Source: JARLFX01 sp036404255
Lineage (GTDB): Bacteria; Acidobacteriota; Terriglobia; Terriglobales; Acidobacteriaceae
Reading direction: 5' to 3'
NCBI GenBank assembly: GCA_036404255.1
Contig: DASWOP010000043.1
Span: 1-25,127 of the forward strand
Length of the DNA stretch: 25,127 bases
Shown here: positions 7,562 through 14,716 of the stretch, piece by piece
Numbering within the stretch: position 1 is the stretch's first letter
Layout: each line of letters opens with the position of its first letter
Made by a program: the position numbers and the translations under genes
The notes under the pieces: model-generated
Told to the model about the DNA's origin: nothing
Database searches by the model: none
What the model saw: the letters and a program-made list of their open reading frames with translations, nothing else

Positions 7562-8104
7562 ATGATCGCGTATCTCATTCTTCTGCTGGCCATCGTTGGC
7601 CGCGTTGTTCCCCACACTGTGAACCTGACGGCAGTGGGTGGGAGCCTGCTCTTCTTTGGCGCACGCCGCAGCCGCTGGCAGGCCGGGATCGCAATGGTGG
7701 CGCTCGCAGCGACGGATTTCTATCTGACCCGCTTTGCCTATGGCTACCCATTCCACATGCAGGACTACCTGGTGACCTGGGCCTGGTATGCGGGCGTTTG
7801 CCTGCTGGGCAACGGACTGCTGAGTCGCAATGCGAGCGCACTGCGCGTGGGCGCCGCCGTATTTACCTCGGCCACATCGTTCTTCCTGATCAGCAACTTT
7901 GTGGTGTGGATCGGGATGGGCTCGGGACTCTACCCACATTCTGCAGCCGGATTGCTCGAATGCTATACGGTAGCGCTTCCTTTCTACGGCAATGACCTGG
8001 TTTCCACCGGCATTATCGCGGGTGCGCTGTTTGGGCTGCCGGTGCTCGGCAGGAAGCTGGCGGATGCTATGCATCGCCACGGCAACGATTCTGCCGCTGT
8101 GTAA
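7562..8104 (+). CDS. DUF6580-like integral membrane protein
   Basis: A 180-residue protein with about five or six hydrophobic segments. It starts MIAYLILLLAIVGRVVPHTVNLTAVGG, where the R-x-x-P-H-x-x-N-x-T-A-V-G-G pattern matches the DUF6580 family as I recall it. The compact five- to six-helix layout with loops rich in aromatic residues resembles substrate-binding S components of ECF transporters, so a role in small-molecule uptake is conceivable, but no ligand can be named. The gene follows the YdjM-like gene by 92 bases, with a possible promoter between. A strong terminator comes 12 bases after its stop codon. Confidence 0.75.
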   Translation: MIAYLILLLAIVGRVVPHTVNLTAVGGSLLFFGARRSRWQAGIAMVALAATDFYLTRFAYGYPFHMQDYLVTWAWYAGVCLLGNGLLSRNASALRVGAAVFTSATSFFLISNFVVWIGMGSGLYPHSAAGLLECYTVALPFYGNDLVSTGIIAGALFGLPVLGRKLADAMHRHGNDSAAV

Positions 8105-8116
8105 GTTATTTTGGTT

Positions 8117-8154
8117 CAGCAAAAAGGCACTCCTTCGGGAGTGCCTTTTTGCTG
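8117..8154. terminator. strong bidirectional terminator with UUCG loop
   Basis: CAGCAAAAAGGCACTCC (8117-8133) pairs perfectly with 8138-8154 around a TTCG tetraloop: 17 bp without a mismatch. The upper GC stem is flanked by an A-run on one side and a T-run on the other, so it can act in both directions. It serves the convergent pair DUF6580-like (plus) and DedA-like (minus). Confidence 0.95.
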
Positions 8155-8173
8155 CTCTGTTTGTTGGAACCGG

Positions 8174-8869
8174 CTACGGAATAGTCTCTTCCTCGTCGCA
8201 TCCTTCATCTGTATCCTCTGCCGGAAAACGCAGGCGGCTGCGGCGGGCGAAGGTCTTGCGCACCACGAAGAAGGCAATCGCCAGAATGAGGAGCGCCACC
8301 GCCAGCAGGACCATCCCCAGGTGGTTGTGAAACTCATACATAATGCTGCGGAAGAGCGTGGGGCCAAAGTAGATGGTGAGTAGAGCGCACACCATGAACT
8401 GGATGAACTTGCCGGTGAAGACCGCCAGCACATAGAGCAAAGGGCGCATCTCAAAGACGCCGGCGGCGAACTCAAACAGCTTGACCGGGGTGGGCGGCGG
8501 CAGCATGGTGGGAATCATGATCGCGAGGAATTCCTGGCTCTCAAAACGGTCGCGCATGCGCTCGTAGCGCTCACGGTTGATGCGTTTAAGCAGGAAGAGC
8601 TCGCCCCCGGCGCGGCCCACGTAGTACGGAACCAGGCTACCCAGGGCAGAGGCGACCGCCGCCATGAGGCAATAGAGCAAAAACTTGCTGTGTGCGCTGA
8701 CTACGTAGCCAATGAGCACGGCGTCCATCGAAACCGGGATGGGAAAGAGGGCAGAGTCAATCAGCGCCAGTCCGCCGAGTCCCCATATGCCAAGCGGCTT
8801 GAGAACGAGGAAGAGGAGGGCGGAGAACTTATGCAGGGCAGCTAGGGGTCCAATTTTCACAGCAGTCAC
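8174..8869 (-). CDS. DedA/VTT-domain membrane protein
   Basis: A 231-residue inner-membrane protein of the VTT (SNARE-associated/DedA) group. Recognisable blocks are the re-entrant loop region SALFPIPVSMDAVLIG (about 40-55), then SALGSLVPYYVGRAGG with the G-x-x-x-x-Y-x-x-G-R motif, and the second half FLAIMIPTMLPPPTPVKLFEFAAGVFEM. Members are proposed lipid scramblases or proton-coupled transporters; E. coli YqaA is a short relative. The C-terminus is soluble and acidic (DTDEGCDEEETIP). The ATG lies 5 bases after the moaB/mog stop codon, so the two are almost certainly cotranscribed. A strong terminator follows. Confidence 0.88.
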   Translation of the reverse strand: MTAVKIGPLAALHKFSALLFLVLKPLGIWGLGGLALIDSALFPIPVSMDAVLIGYVVSAHSKFLLYCLMAAVASALGSLVPYYVGRAGGELFLLKRINRERYERMRDRFESQEFLAIMIPTMLPPPTPVKLFEFAAGVFEMRPLLYVLAVFTGKFIQFMVCALLTIYFGPTLFRSIMYEFHNHLGMVLLAVALLILAIAFFVVRKTFARRSRLRFPAEDTDEGCDEEETIP

Positions 8870-8874
8870 TCATT

Positions 8875-9387
8875 TTACCCGTCGACGCCCGGTAGCGTGA
8901 CGGCTTCGTGTGCAGTTTGGCCAGCCAGCAGGTTCAGAGCGTGGGGCAGGATGCCCAGAATGGCACGGAGGGAGGTCACGGCTCCGCGGGGGCTGCCGGG
9001 AAGATTGATGATGAGCGTGCGCCCCAGAGAACCGCAGACGCCACGGCTGAGGGCGGCCAGGGGGGTTTCTTTCGCCCCTTCGGCGCGCATTCGCTCGGAG
9101 AGGCCATCAAGGGTACGCTCGCACACCAGAAGGGTCGCCTCTGGCGTCACATCGCGCGCTGCCAGCCCGGTGCCCCCGGTGGTAACCACGAGGTCCACCA
9201 TCGCGGCGTGGGCCCGCAGAGAGGCAGCAATGGCCATTGTGTCGTCTGCCACGACCGCCCCGGCGGTGACGGCGAAGCCTGCCTCCTGCAGCACCTGGGC
9301 CACCGCAGGACCGGAAAGGTCCTGCCGCTGGCCGTGGAAACAGCCGTCGCTGATGGTAATGACTGCGACCTGGAAGAGTTTGTCCAT
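8875..9387 (-). CDS. MoaB/MogA-family molybdopterin adenylyltransferase
   Basis: This family binds molybdopterin and, in MogA-type enzymes, adenylates it before molybdenum insertion. The 170-residue product has the typical start VAVITISDGCFHGQRQDLSG, the MPT-binding motif VTTGGTGLAARDVTPEAT (68-85) and the second motif NLPGSPRGA. Length is normal for a single-domain MoaB/Mog. No other molybdenum cofactor gene is nearby; its only partner is the DedA-like gene 5 bases downstream. TAGAAT lies exactly 7 bases before the ATG, suggesting a leaderless transcript for the two-gene operon. Whether it is functionally MogA or MoaB cannot be decided from sequence alone. Confidence 0.93.
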   Translation of the reverse strand: MDKLFQVAVITISDGCFHGQRQDLSGPAVAQVLQEAGFAVTAGAVVADDTMAIAASLRAHAAMVDLVVTTGGTGLAARDVTPEATLLVCERTLDGLSERMRAEGAKETPLAALSRGVCGSLGRTLIINLPGSPRGAVTSLRAILGILPHALNLLAGQTAHEAVTLPGVDG

Positions 9388-9400
9388 CCCTATGATTCTA
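9388..9400 (-). promoter_or_regulatory. -10 element directly before moaB/mog
   Basis: On the minus strand TAGAAT (plus 9395-9400) is followed by the 7 bases CATAGGG and then ATG. The spacing equals that before ligA and the VWA gene. The GGG is too close to the start for a usual Shine-Dalgarno site. No good -35 hexamer is visible. Confidence 0.5.
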
Positions 9401-9566
9401 CGTTGGAGAAGATGCGGGTCTTCCGTTTTTAGTTGTTAGTTTTCAGTTTCAGTGGTCCAGCGGAGTATGAACTGCCCGCTTTCCGGCAACTGTGAACTGA
9501 AAACCGGCTTTCACCGTCTAAGTAAGGAAGATGCGAGAATAAGAGAGAGAAGATTACTTGCAGTGC

Positions 9567-9596
9567 ACGCATGCAACTTTGACCGCGTGCATGCGT
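9567..9596. promoter_or_regulatory. 9-bp inverted repeat before the TonB-like gene
   Basis: ACGCATGCA (9567-9575) and TGCATGCGT (9588-9596) are perfect inverted arms with 12 bases between them, ending 16 bases before the ATG at 9613. It could be an operator for a dimeric regulator or a leader hairpin. A second pair, GTTTTCAGTT (9439-9448) and AACTGAAAAC (9495-9504), lies further upstream in the same 225-base spacer. No gene is seen in the spacer. Confidence 0.5.
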
Positions 9597-9612
9597 CCGT
9601 ATTCCATAGCCG

Positions 9613-11169
9613 ATGCCAGCCGAAGATCCCGACAACCAGACCCAGCAGCCGAATTCTGCCCCCATACCGCCGCGTCTGCACTGGGGCTGGGTGCTTGGAC
9701 TCGCCATCGTCACTGGCGGCCTCTTCAGCTTTTTCTGGCTCTTGATGCAGGCGGACTGGGCGAAGAAGTTCAAGGAGAGTAAGGCGCTTCCGCTCTCTAT
9801 CGGCCTGCTGATCGCGTGGATTACCGCCCTTATCGCGTACTTCGGGATGCTGTTGTTCCGTGGCAGCGCACTGGCTACCGCTACAGCTTTCGTCTATATC
9901 CTCGTTGCGCTCGCCCAATTCATCCTTTATCTCGCAACCATCTACACGCTGCGCAGCACACTCCAGCATCCGGCCATCGGTATCAGGCTGGGGCCGGTGA
10001 TGACGTTCTTTTTCTCCAGCATTTACTTCCAGTACCACCTGATGAAGTACGGGCTGGAGCCCGAAGCTGAATCTGGGCCAATCAGTATCGCGCCACCGGT
10101 CCGTATCTTCGAGAATCTCTCAGCGCAACGGACCGTTCAGCCTCCACCTTCGGAGACAGCTTCTCTCTCCACATTCGCCTCCGCCGCACCGAAATTTGTT
10201 GCTGCGGGCTCACGCTATAGCGACCTGGAGCAGCATGAGCTCTGGCAGTTGCTGGACGATATGGACGACGAGCGCGCACGCGCACGCCGCCGGGAAGCCT
10301 TCTACCTCTCCACCATCGTCTACCTGCTGCTGGCGTGGTTCATCTTCTACGGCCCCAGCGTGCTGTGGCACCAGCCGCACATGGTGAACCCGGCGGACAT
10401 ACTGAAGCAGAAGAATCTGACGTACCTGGATCTGCCACCGGACGCGCTGAAGCAGCTCAAACCGAAGACTCCGCCGAAGACCCTCTCCGACAAGGATCGC
10501 ACCGAGCAGACGGTGAAACCGACGCTGGACAAGAAGACGTTGAAGCATCTGCAGGAGCAGGAACCGCCTGCACCGGCACCGCAGCCGACGCAGCAGGCAC
10601 AGCTTCCGCCCTCGCCCCAGCCACAGCCTCCACCGATGCATCCGCAGCCGAACCAGCAGTCTATGCTGGATGCACCGAAGCCGCAGCCGTCGAAGCCCAG
10701 CTTCAACCAGCCGCGGTCCGCGGGAGATAATCTGCGCAATCTGGCGAATAACGCCATTCCCACGCGCCCCGGATTTGGCGGTCGCTTCGGCGATGCAGGC
10801 GTGCCGCATCACTCCGGCCTGCAGGCTCCGGTCGAGGTGTTGAGCGATACTACCGGCGTGGACGAGAACCAGCTCAACGCCTATCTGAAGCGGCTGCTGC
10901 ATGACGTGAAACAGACGTGGCTGCCGCTGCTGCCGGAAGAGACGTATCCGCCGCTGACCAAACAGGGGGAGACGCTGATCCGATTCACCATCGCCCCGGA
11001 CGGCAAGGTGCTCGGCATGCAACTGGTTGACTCCACGCATGACAACGCAATCAACCGCGCGGCCTGGGGCTCCATTACAGGCACATCGTTTGGCGTACTG
11101 CCCAAGGGCATGAAAGACCCGAACCTGACCCTGCTGATTCGCTACATGGTGAATGAGCGAGACGAGTAA
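9613..11169 (+). CDS. TonB-like protein with N-terminal four-helix membrane module
   Basis: A 518-residue single frame with two joined parts. Residues 22-147 contain about four membrane segments and end FFFSSIYFQYHLMKYG, resembling DUF4234-type small membrane domains. A low-complexity linker follows (about 150-200). Then a DLEQHELWQLLDDMDDERARARR segment precedes another membrane helix (229-247). A long Pro/Gln/Lys-rich stretch (about 280-370) follows, as in TonB, where it spans the periplasm. The last 100 residues form a TonB_C-like domain (LIRFTIAPDGKVLGMQLVDS). TonB proteins carry proton-motive energy to outer-membrane receptors. No exbB/exbD is nearby. It is followed by a 50-codon ORF and miaA at close spacing. 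TonB-like identity is good; the role of the extra module is unknown. Confidence 0.8.
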   Translation: MPAEDPDNQTQQPNSAPIPPRLHWGWVLGLAIVTGGLFSFFWLLMQADWAKKFKESKALPLSIGLLIAWITALIAYFGMLLFRGSALATATAFVYILVALAQFILYLATIYTLRSTLQHPAIGIRLGPVMTFFFSSIYFQYHLMKYGLEPEAESGPISIAPPVRIFENLSAQRTVQPPPSETASLSTFASAAPKFVAAGSRYSDLEQHELWQLLDDMDDERARARRREAFYLSTIVYLLLAWFIFYGPSVLWHQPHMVNPADILKQKNLTYLDLPPDALKQLKPKTPPKTLSDKDRTEQTVKPTLDKKTLKHLQEQEPPAPAPQPTQQAQLPPSPQPQPPPMHPQPNQQSMLDAPKPQPSKPSFNQPRSAGDNLRNLANNAIPTRPGFGGRFGDAGVPHHSGLQAPVEVLSDTTGVDENQLNAYLKRLLHDVKQTWLPLLPEETYPPLTKQGETLIRFTIAPDGKVLGMQLVDSTHDNAINRAAWGSITGTSFGVLPKGMKDPNLTLLIRYMVNERDE

Positions 11170-11178
11170 GCTGCTGCT

Positions 11179-11331
11179 ATGGCGCATCGCGACCCACCAC
11201 CGCCGACGCAACGGCACCGCCGCATCCAGGTGCGCGGCCTGCTCTGGCTTGCTCTGCTGGTGATGGTGTTTGCCGCGGCCCGCGCCGGGCTGCACACGGC
11301 GTTTCCGGCGGGATGGTGGCGGCTATGGTAG
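11179..11331 (+). CDS. small membrane protein ORF, 50 codons
   Basis: Starts ATG at 11179, only 9 bases after the TonB-like stop codon, and ends TAG at 11329-11331. The product has a basic, Pro-rich N-terminus (MAHRDPPPPTQRHRRIQVRG), one hydrophobic helix (GLLWLALLVMVFAAARAG, about 20-37) and an aromatic tail GWWRLW. Its end overlaps the start region of miaA; with the ATG at 11325 the overlap reads ATGGTAG. The gap-free placement, the single-helix layout and the Trp-rich tail argue for a real gene of unknown function. There is no recognisable family and no clear Shine-Dalgarno site; it may depend on coupling. Confidence 0.6.
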   Translation: MAHRDPPPPTQRHRRIQVRGLLWLALLVMVFAAARAGLHTAFPAGWWRLW

Positions 11332-12293
11332 CGCCCGAGGCTGGGGTCAAGACAAAATCTATCGAGGTGCTGGAGCCGCTGCTGGTGGTACTGCTCGGCC
11401 CGACGGCCAGCGGCAAGACTGCGCTCTCGCTGCAACTCGCCGAAAAGCTGTCAGGTGAGATTGTGAGTTGCGACTCGGTCGCCATCTTCCGCGAGATGGA
11501 GATTGGCACGGCGAAGCCCACGCGCGCGGAACGGGAGCGCGTGCCGCACCACCTGATCGACGTTCGCAGCCCGGATGAGCCGTATACCGCGGGCGACTAC
11601 GGCCGCGAGGCACGCGAGGCGCTGGCGGGCATCAGCGGGCGAGGACGCGTGCCCATTGTGACCGGGGGAACCGGCCTGTACCTGCGCGCGCTGCTGGATG
11701 GGCTGTTTGCCGGGCCGCCGCGTTCGGACACGCTACGGGCACGGCTTCAAGCCAAAGAAACACGCCACGGCGCGGGCACGCTGCACCGTCTGCTGACGAA
11801 GCTCGACCCTGCTGCCGCCGCGCAGATGCACGCCAACGATCTGCCGAAGATCATCCGCGCGCTGGAGGTTCCGCTGCTGACGCGGCGCACCATGACCGAT
11901 GCATGGAAGGATGGGCGCGATCCGCTGACCGGGTACCGCATTCTGCGGATTGGGCTGGAGCCGCCACGGGCGCAGCTCTACGAACGCATTAACCTGCGGG
12001 CAGCGGCGATGTTTGAGGGTGGACTTGTGGAGGAGACACGGCTGTTGGTGGAGCGCTACGGATTCGAGTGCCGCCCGTTGCAGTCGCTGGGCTACGCGCA
12101 GGCGATGGCGGTGCTGCGCGGCGAGATGTCGCGCGACGAGGCCATTGTGCGCGCACAGCAGGGGCATCGCAACTATGCGAAGCGCCAGATGACGTGGTTC
12201 CGGCGCGAACCCGAAGTCCATTGGCTGAAGGGTTGCGGCGATGAGGCGGGGATTGCGAAGGCAGCGCTGAAGCTGGCGGAGAAGCGGGTTTAG
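11313..12293 (+). CDS. miaA: tRNA dimethylallyltransferase MiaA
   Basis: Transfers the dimethylallyl group from DMAPP to N6 of A37 in tRNAs that read codons beginning with U. The P-loop GPTASGKT is at residues 29-36. CDSVAIFREMEIGTAKPT follows, a variant of the usual DS-x-Q-x-Y-x-x-M-D-IGTAKP block that keeps Asp and Ser but replaces the common Gln and Tyr by Ala and Phe. Further blocks are VPHHLID, YTAGDYGREA, PIVTGGTGLYLRALLDG and LQSLGYAQAM. The C-terminal QGHRNYAKRQMTWFRRE is typical. Length (326 residues) is normal. Either ATG 11313 or ATG 11325 may be the start; the first 20 residues are not conserved in the family. It is probably cotranscribed with the TonB-like gene. Confidence 0.96.
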   Translation: MVAAMVAPEAGVKTKSIEVLEPLLVVLLGPTASGKTALSLQLAEKLSGEIVSCDSVAIFREMEIGTAKPTRAERERVPHHLIDVRSPDEPYTAGDYGREAREALAGISGRGRVPIVTGGTGLYLRALLDGLFAGPPRSDTLRARLQAKETRHGAGTLHRLLTKLDPAAAAQMHANDLPKIIRALEVPLLTRRTMTDAWKDGRDPLTGYRILRIGLEPPRAQLYERINLRAAAMFEGGLVEETRLLVERYGFECRPLQSLGYAQAMAVLRGEMSRDEAIVRAQQGHRNYAKRQMTWFRREPEVHWLKGCGDEAGIAKAALKLAEKRV

Positions 12294-12331
12294 AGTTTTC
12301 AGTCTCTAGTTGTGAGTTGTCAGGAAAGCAA

Positions 12332-12371
12332 AAGCAGATTCTTCGCGCAAAAGCGCGCTCAGAATGACAGG
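12332..12371 (+). repeat. REP-like palindromic repeat, copy R4
   Basis: AAGCAGATTC then TTCGCGCAAAAGCGCGCTC then AGAATGACAGG. The arms ATTCT and AGAAT, and the inner GCGC-AAAA-GCGC, give a good hairpin. This is the clearest copy of the family and lies in the 136-base space between miaA and the lipoprotein gene. Confidence 0.8.
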
Positions 12372-12387
12372 GCTTGTTAAAAGAAAA

Positions 12388-12413
12388 GCCGCGGCACATG
12401 AATGTGCCGCGGC
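12388..12413 (-). terminator. intrinsic terminator of the lipoprotein gene
   Basis: GCCGCGGCACAT and ATGTGCCGCGGC form a 12-base inverted pair with almost no loop (11 bp with a 4-base loop in practice). On the minus strand it is followed by TTTTCTTTT, so it ends the minus-strand gene whose stop codon is at 12430. A second inverted pair, CCTGATC (12414-12420) and GATCAGG (12428-12434), lies next to it and includes that stop codon. Confidence 0.85.
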
Positions 12414-12429
12414 CCTGATCGCAGAGAGA

Positions 12430-13269
12430 TCAGGAAATTATGAGTGGATCCGCGAGGCGGAAGCTGACGATGGATTCCGCGGGGATGTCGATATCGCGGT
12501 TGCCGGTCAAACCGGCTGCCGCCGTACCTGCACCGCCGCCAATGAGGCCGCCCACCACCAGGCCAACACCGCCGGTAGCCAGGCCGCCAATCAGCATGCC
12601 TGCACCCGCACCGCCACCAATCATTGCGGCAGAACGCTTGCCCTTGCCCTTCTTGGTGCGAGTCAGGTTATTGGTATCCAGCGGATAGCTGGTGCCATTG
12701 ATGTTGACCGCTGTCAGCTCCAACTGGAGGATGGACGCGCCCTTGAAGTGGCCGCGTTTGTGCGATGCGACGACCCGGCCTTCGACGGCAGAGCCCTTGG
12801 CGATGGCGAGGTGGTTGTTCTCGTCCATGACCGGCTCCACAATCTCACCGGTGAAGCGCGCGCCGGCTGGTGTGGTCTTTACGCTGATGTGCTGATCGAT
12901 GCGGATGGTGAGCTTCGTGCCGGCGGAGACATGCACGGAGACAGGCGTGACGACCGGGGTTCCGGCCGGGGGTGCACTGTTTGCAGCCGTGCCAGTGGGC
13001 TCATTCGGAACTGGAGCGCCGCCCTGCGTTGTGGTCGTCGTGGTGGTGACCAAGGGAGCCTGTCCGGGCGCGGCTGGCGGCTGCACGATGGTGGTGGTGG
13101 TATTGCCGTTCTTGTCTGTAGTGACGACCTGCTGCGGCTGGCCGGTAGCGATCGCCTGCTGCGTCGCCTGGTCAATGGCCTTCTGCTCTTTGGACTTGCA
13201 ACCGGCCAGAGTGAGCGCCATTGCGGCAATGCATATCAGATTGCGGGAGTACCGAAGTGTCTGGTTCAT
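12430..13269 (-). CDS. lipoprotein with Thr-rich linker and glycine-zipper segment
   Basis: A 279-residue predicted lipoprotein. The ATG at 13269 has a purine-rich site AGAGAG at good distance; an upstream TTG at 13320 in the same frame adds residues unlike a signal peptide. Signal: MNQTLRYSRN, hydrophobic core, lipobox LAGC with Cys24. A Thr/Pro/Gln-rich linker follows, including a run of seven Thr. A beta-rich domain comes next (SVHVSAGTKLTIRIDQ onward, about 130-205) with GSAVEGRVVASHKRGHFKGA. Then there is a Gly-zipper membrane-like stretch (IGGGAGAGMLIGGL onward) and a short tail. The family is not one I can name; similar proteins are probably common in Acidobacteria. A role at the envelope, possibly forming oligomers through the glycine zipper, is inferred. 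A strong terminator follows. Confidence 0.75.
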   Translation of the reverse strand: MNQTLRYSRNLICIAAMALTLAGCKSKEQKAIDQATQQAIATGQPQQVVTTDKNGNTTTTIVQPPAAPGQAPLVTTTTTTTQGGAPVPNEPTGTAANSAPPAGTPVVTPVSVHVSAGTKLTIRIDQHISVKTTPAGARFTGEIVEPVMDENNHLAIAKGSAVEGRVVASHKRGHFKGASILQLELTAVNINGTSYPLDTNNLTRTKKGKGKRSAAMIGGGAGAGMLIGGLATGGVGLVVGGLIGGGAGTAAAGLTGNRDIDIPAESIVSFRLADPLIIS

Positions 13270-13402
13270 GGTCGTTCTCTCTTTCGCGTACGGGGAGTGT
13301 GTGCGCCATACAGGCGTCAACTCAGTACGATGCGAAAAAGAATGGAAGTGAGAAAGAAATTTCAGTCTTTATTTTTTGGGGACCGGACAGCGCAAGGCAA
13401 GA

Positions 13403-14716
13403 TTAGCGGCGATAGGCGATCTGGCCGTTGCGAATGGTGAGTGCGATGCGGCCGGGAAGGCTCCAGCCATCAAACGGCGTGTTCTTCGAGCGAGAACGCG
13501 ATTCGGCAGCGTGGAAGGTCCAATCCGTGCCGGGATCGAAGAGCACAACATCCGCTGCAGCGCCGGTGGCCAGCGCGCCACGGCCATGCAGATTGAGCAC
13601 CTGCGCCGGGCCGAGTGCAAGCAGATGGATGATGCGGTCCAGCTTCATGCCGTGCTGGCGATGCAGCAGCCGCAGGGTAAGGCCGAGCGCGGTCTCCAGG
13701 CCCGTAATGCCGTTGGCCGCGCGCTCAAACTCCACCTGCTTCTCATGCGCGGCATGGGGGGCGTGGTCGGTCGCAATAGCATCGATGGAGCCGTCGAGCA
13801 GACCGGCAATCATGGCCTCGCGGTCAATCTCAGCGCGTAGCGGCGGATTCATCTTGTGGTGGGTGTCGTAGTCGCCAATGGCTTCGTCGGTGAGGGTGAA
13901 GTGGTGCGGCGCAACCTCGCAGGTGACGTGCAGACCCTCTTTGCGGGCCTGCTTCACCGCCTCCAGCGCGCGCGCGGTGGAGAGATGGGCCACGTGCAGG
14001 TGCGGACGCACGTGCTTGTCTCGCGCTACGATCTCGCGGATCAGCTTGATGTCGCGCTCAACGATGGCGGCTTCGGCTTCTACCGTCATGCCGCGCAGGC
14101 CGAGACGGAAGGCGACGGGGCCGGCGTTCATGGAGCAGCCTCCGGTCAGCCGCGTGTCTTCAGCGTGCTGGATGACGGGCAGGCCGGCTTTGGCCGCAGC
14201 GATGAGCGTCTGGCGCATAATCTCATCGCCAAGGATGGGCTTGCCGTCATCAGAGACGCCCACTGCTCCGGCATCGCGCAGTTCGCCATAGTTTGTGAGC
14301 GCTTCGCCCATGCTGCCAACCGTCGCCGCGCCGATGGGAAAGACGTTCACGACGGCTTTGCGCTCGGGCGCGAGCATCCAGCGGGTAATCTCCGGGGTAT
14401 CGTTCACCGGGATGGTGTTGGGCATGCAGCAGACGCTGGTGAATCCGCCTGCAGCCGCAGCGGCAGTACCCGTGGCGATGGTCTCTTTGTAGCCCTGGCC
14501 GGGTTCGCGCAGGTGTACGTGGATATCGACCAGACCGGGTGCGACGACGAGGCCCGCAGCATCTACAACTGTTGCGCCCTGTACCTTGCCAAGCTGGCCG
14601 GGTTTCTCTACCGCAACGACTACGCCATCGCGCAGCAGGAGGTCGCGTGGGGCGTCTGTTCCAGTGGCGGGATCGACCAGATGACCGCCTCGAATGATCA
14701 TGGGCTTCACGCTCAT
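13403..14716 (-). CDS. pyrC: dihydroorotase PyrC (class I type)
   Basis: Cyclises carbamoyl aspartate to dihydroorotate, step three of UMP synthesis. The 437-residue protein is of the amidohydrolase superfamily. The metal motif DIHVHLREPGQGYKET has His66 and His68; CCMPNT, a His in HAED, HLHVAHLSTA, CEVAPHHFTL and the catalytic-site TDHAPHA all occur in order. This matches the longer class I enzymes of Gram-positive and related bacteria rather than the E. coli form. The ATG overlaps the pyrB stop codon as ATGA, so translation is probably coupled. A 133-base gap separates it from the downstream lipoprotein gene, with no clear terminator on its strand. Confidence 0.97.
   Translation of the reverse strand: MSVKPMIIRGGHLVDPATGTDAPRDLLLRDGVVVAVEKPGQLGKVQGATVVDAAGLVVAPGLVDIHVHLREPGQGYKETIATGTAAAAAGGFTSVCCMPNTIPVNDTPEITRWMLAPERKAVVNVFPIGAATVGSMGEALTNYGELRDAGAVGVSDDGKPILGDEIMRQTLIAAAKAGLPVIQHAEDTRLTGGCSMNAGPVAFRLGLRGMTVEAEAAIVERDIKLIREIVARDKHVRPHLHVAHLSTARALEAVKQARKEGLHVTCEVAPHHFTLTDEAIGDYDTHHKMNPPLRAEIDREAMIAGLLDGSIDAIATDHAPHAAHEKQVEFERAANGITGLETALGLTLRLLHRQHGMKLDRIIHLLALGPAQVLNLHGRGALATGAAADVVLFDPGTDWTFHAAESRSRSKNTPFDGWSLPGRIALTIRNGQIAYRR

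Noticed and set aside
12295..12325. GTTTTCAGTCTCTAGTTGTGAG-like sequence resembling 9430-9450, as a further repeat family
   Set aside because: Short, AT-biased and imperfect; similarity is too weak to call a family from two places.
12364..13440. Plus-strand frame of 358 codons opposite the lipoprotein gene
   Set aside because: The minus-strand gene has a lipobox signal, ribosome binding site and terminator; the plus frame starts inside a repeat and has none of these.
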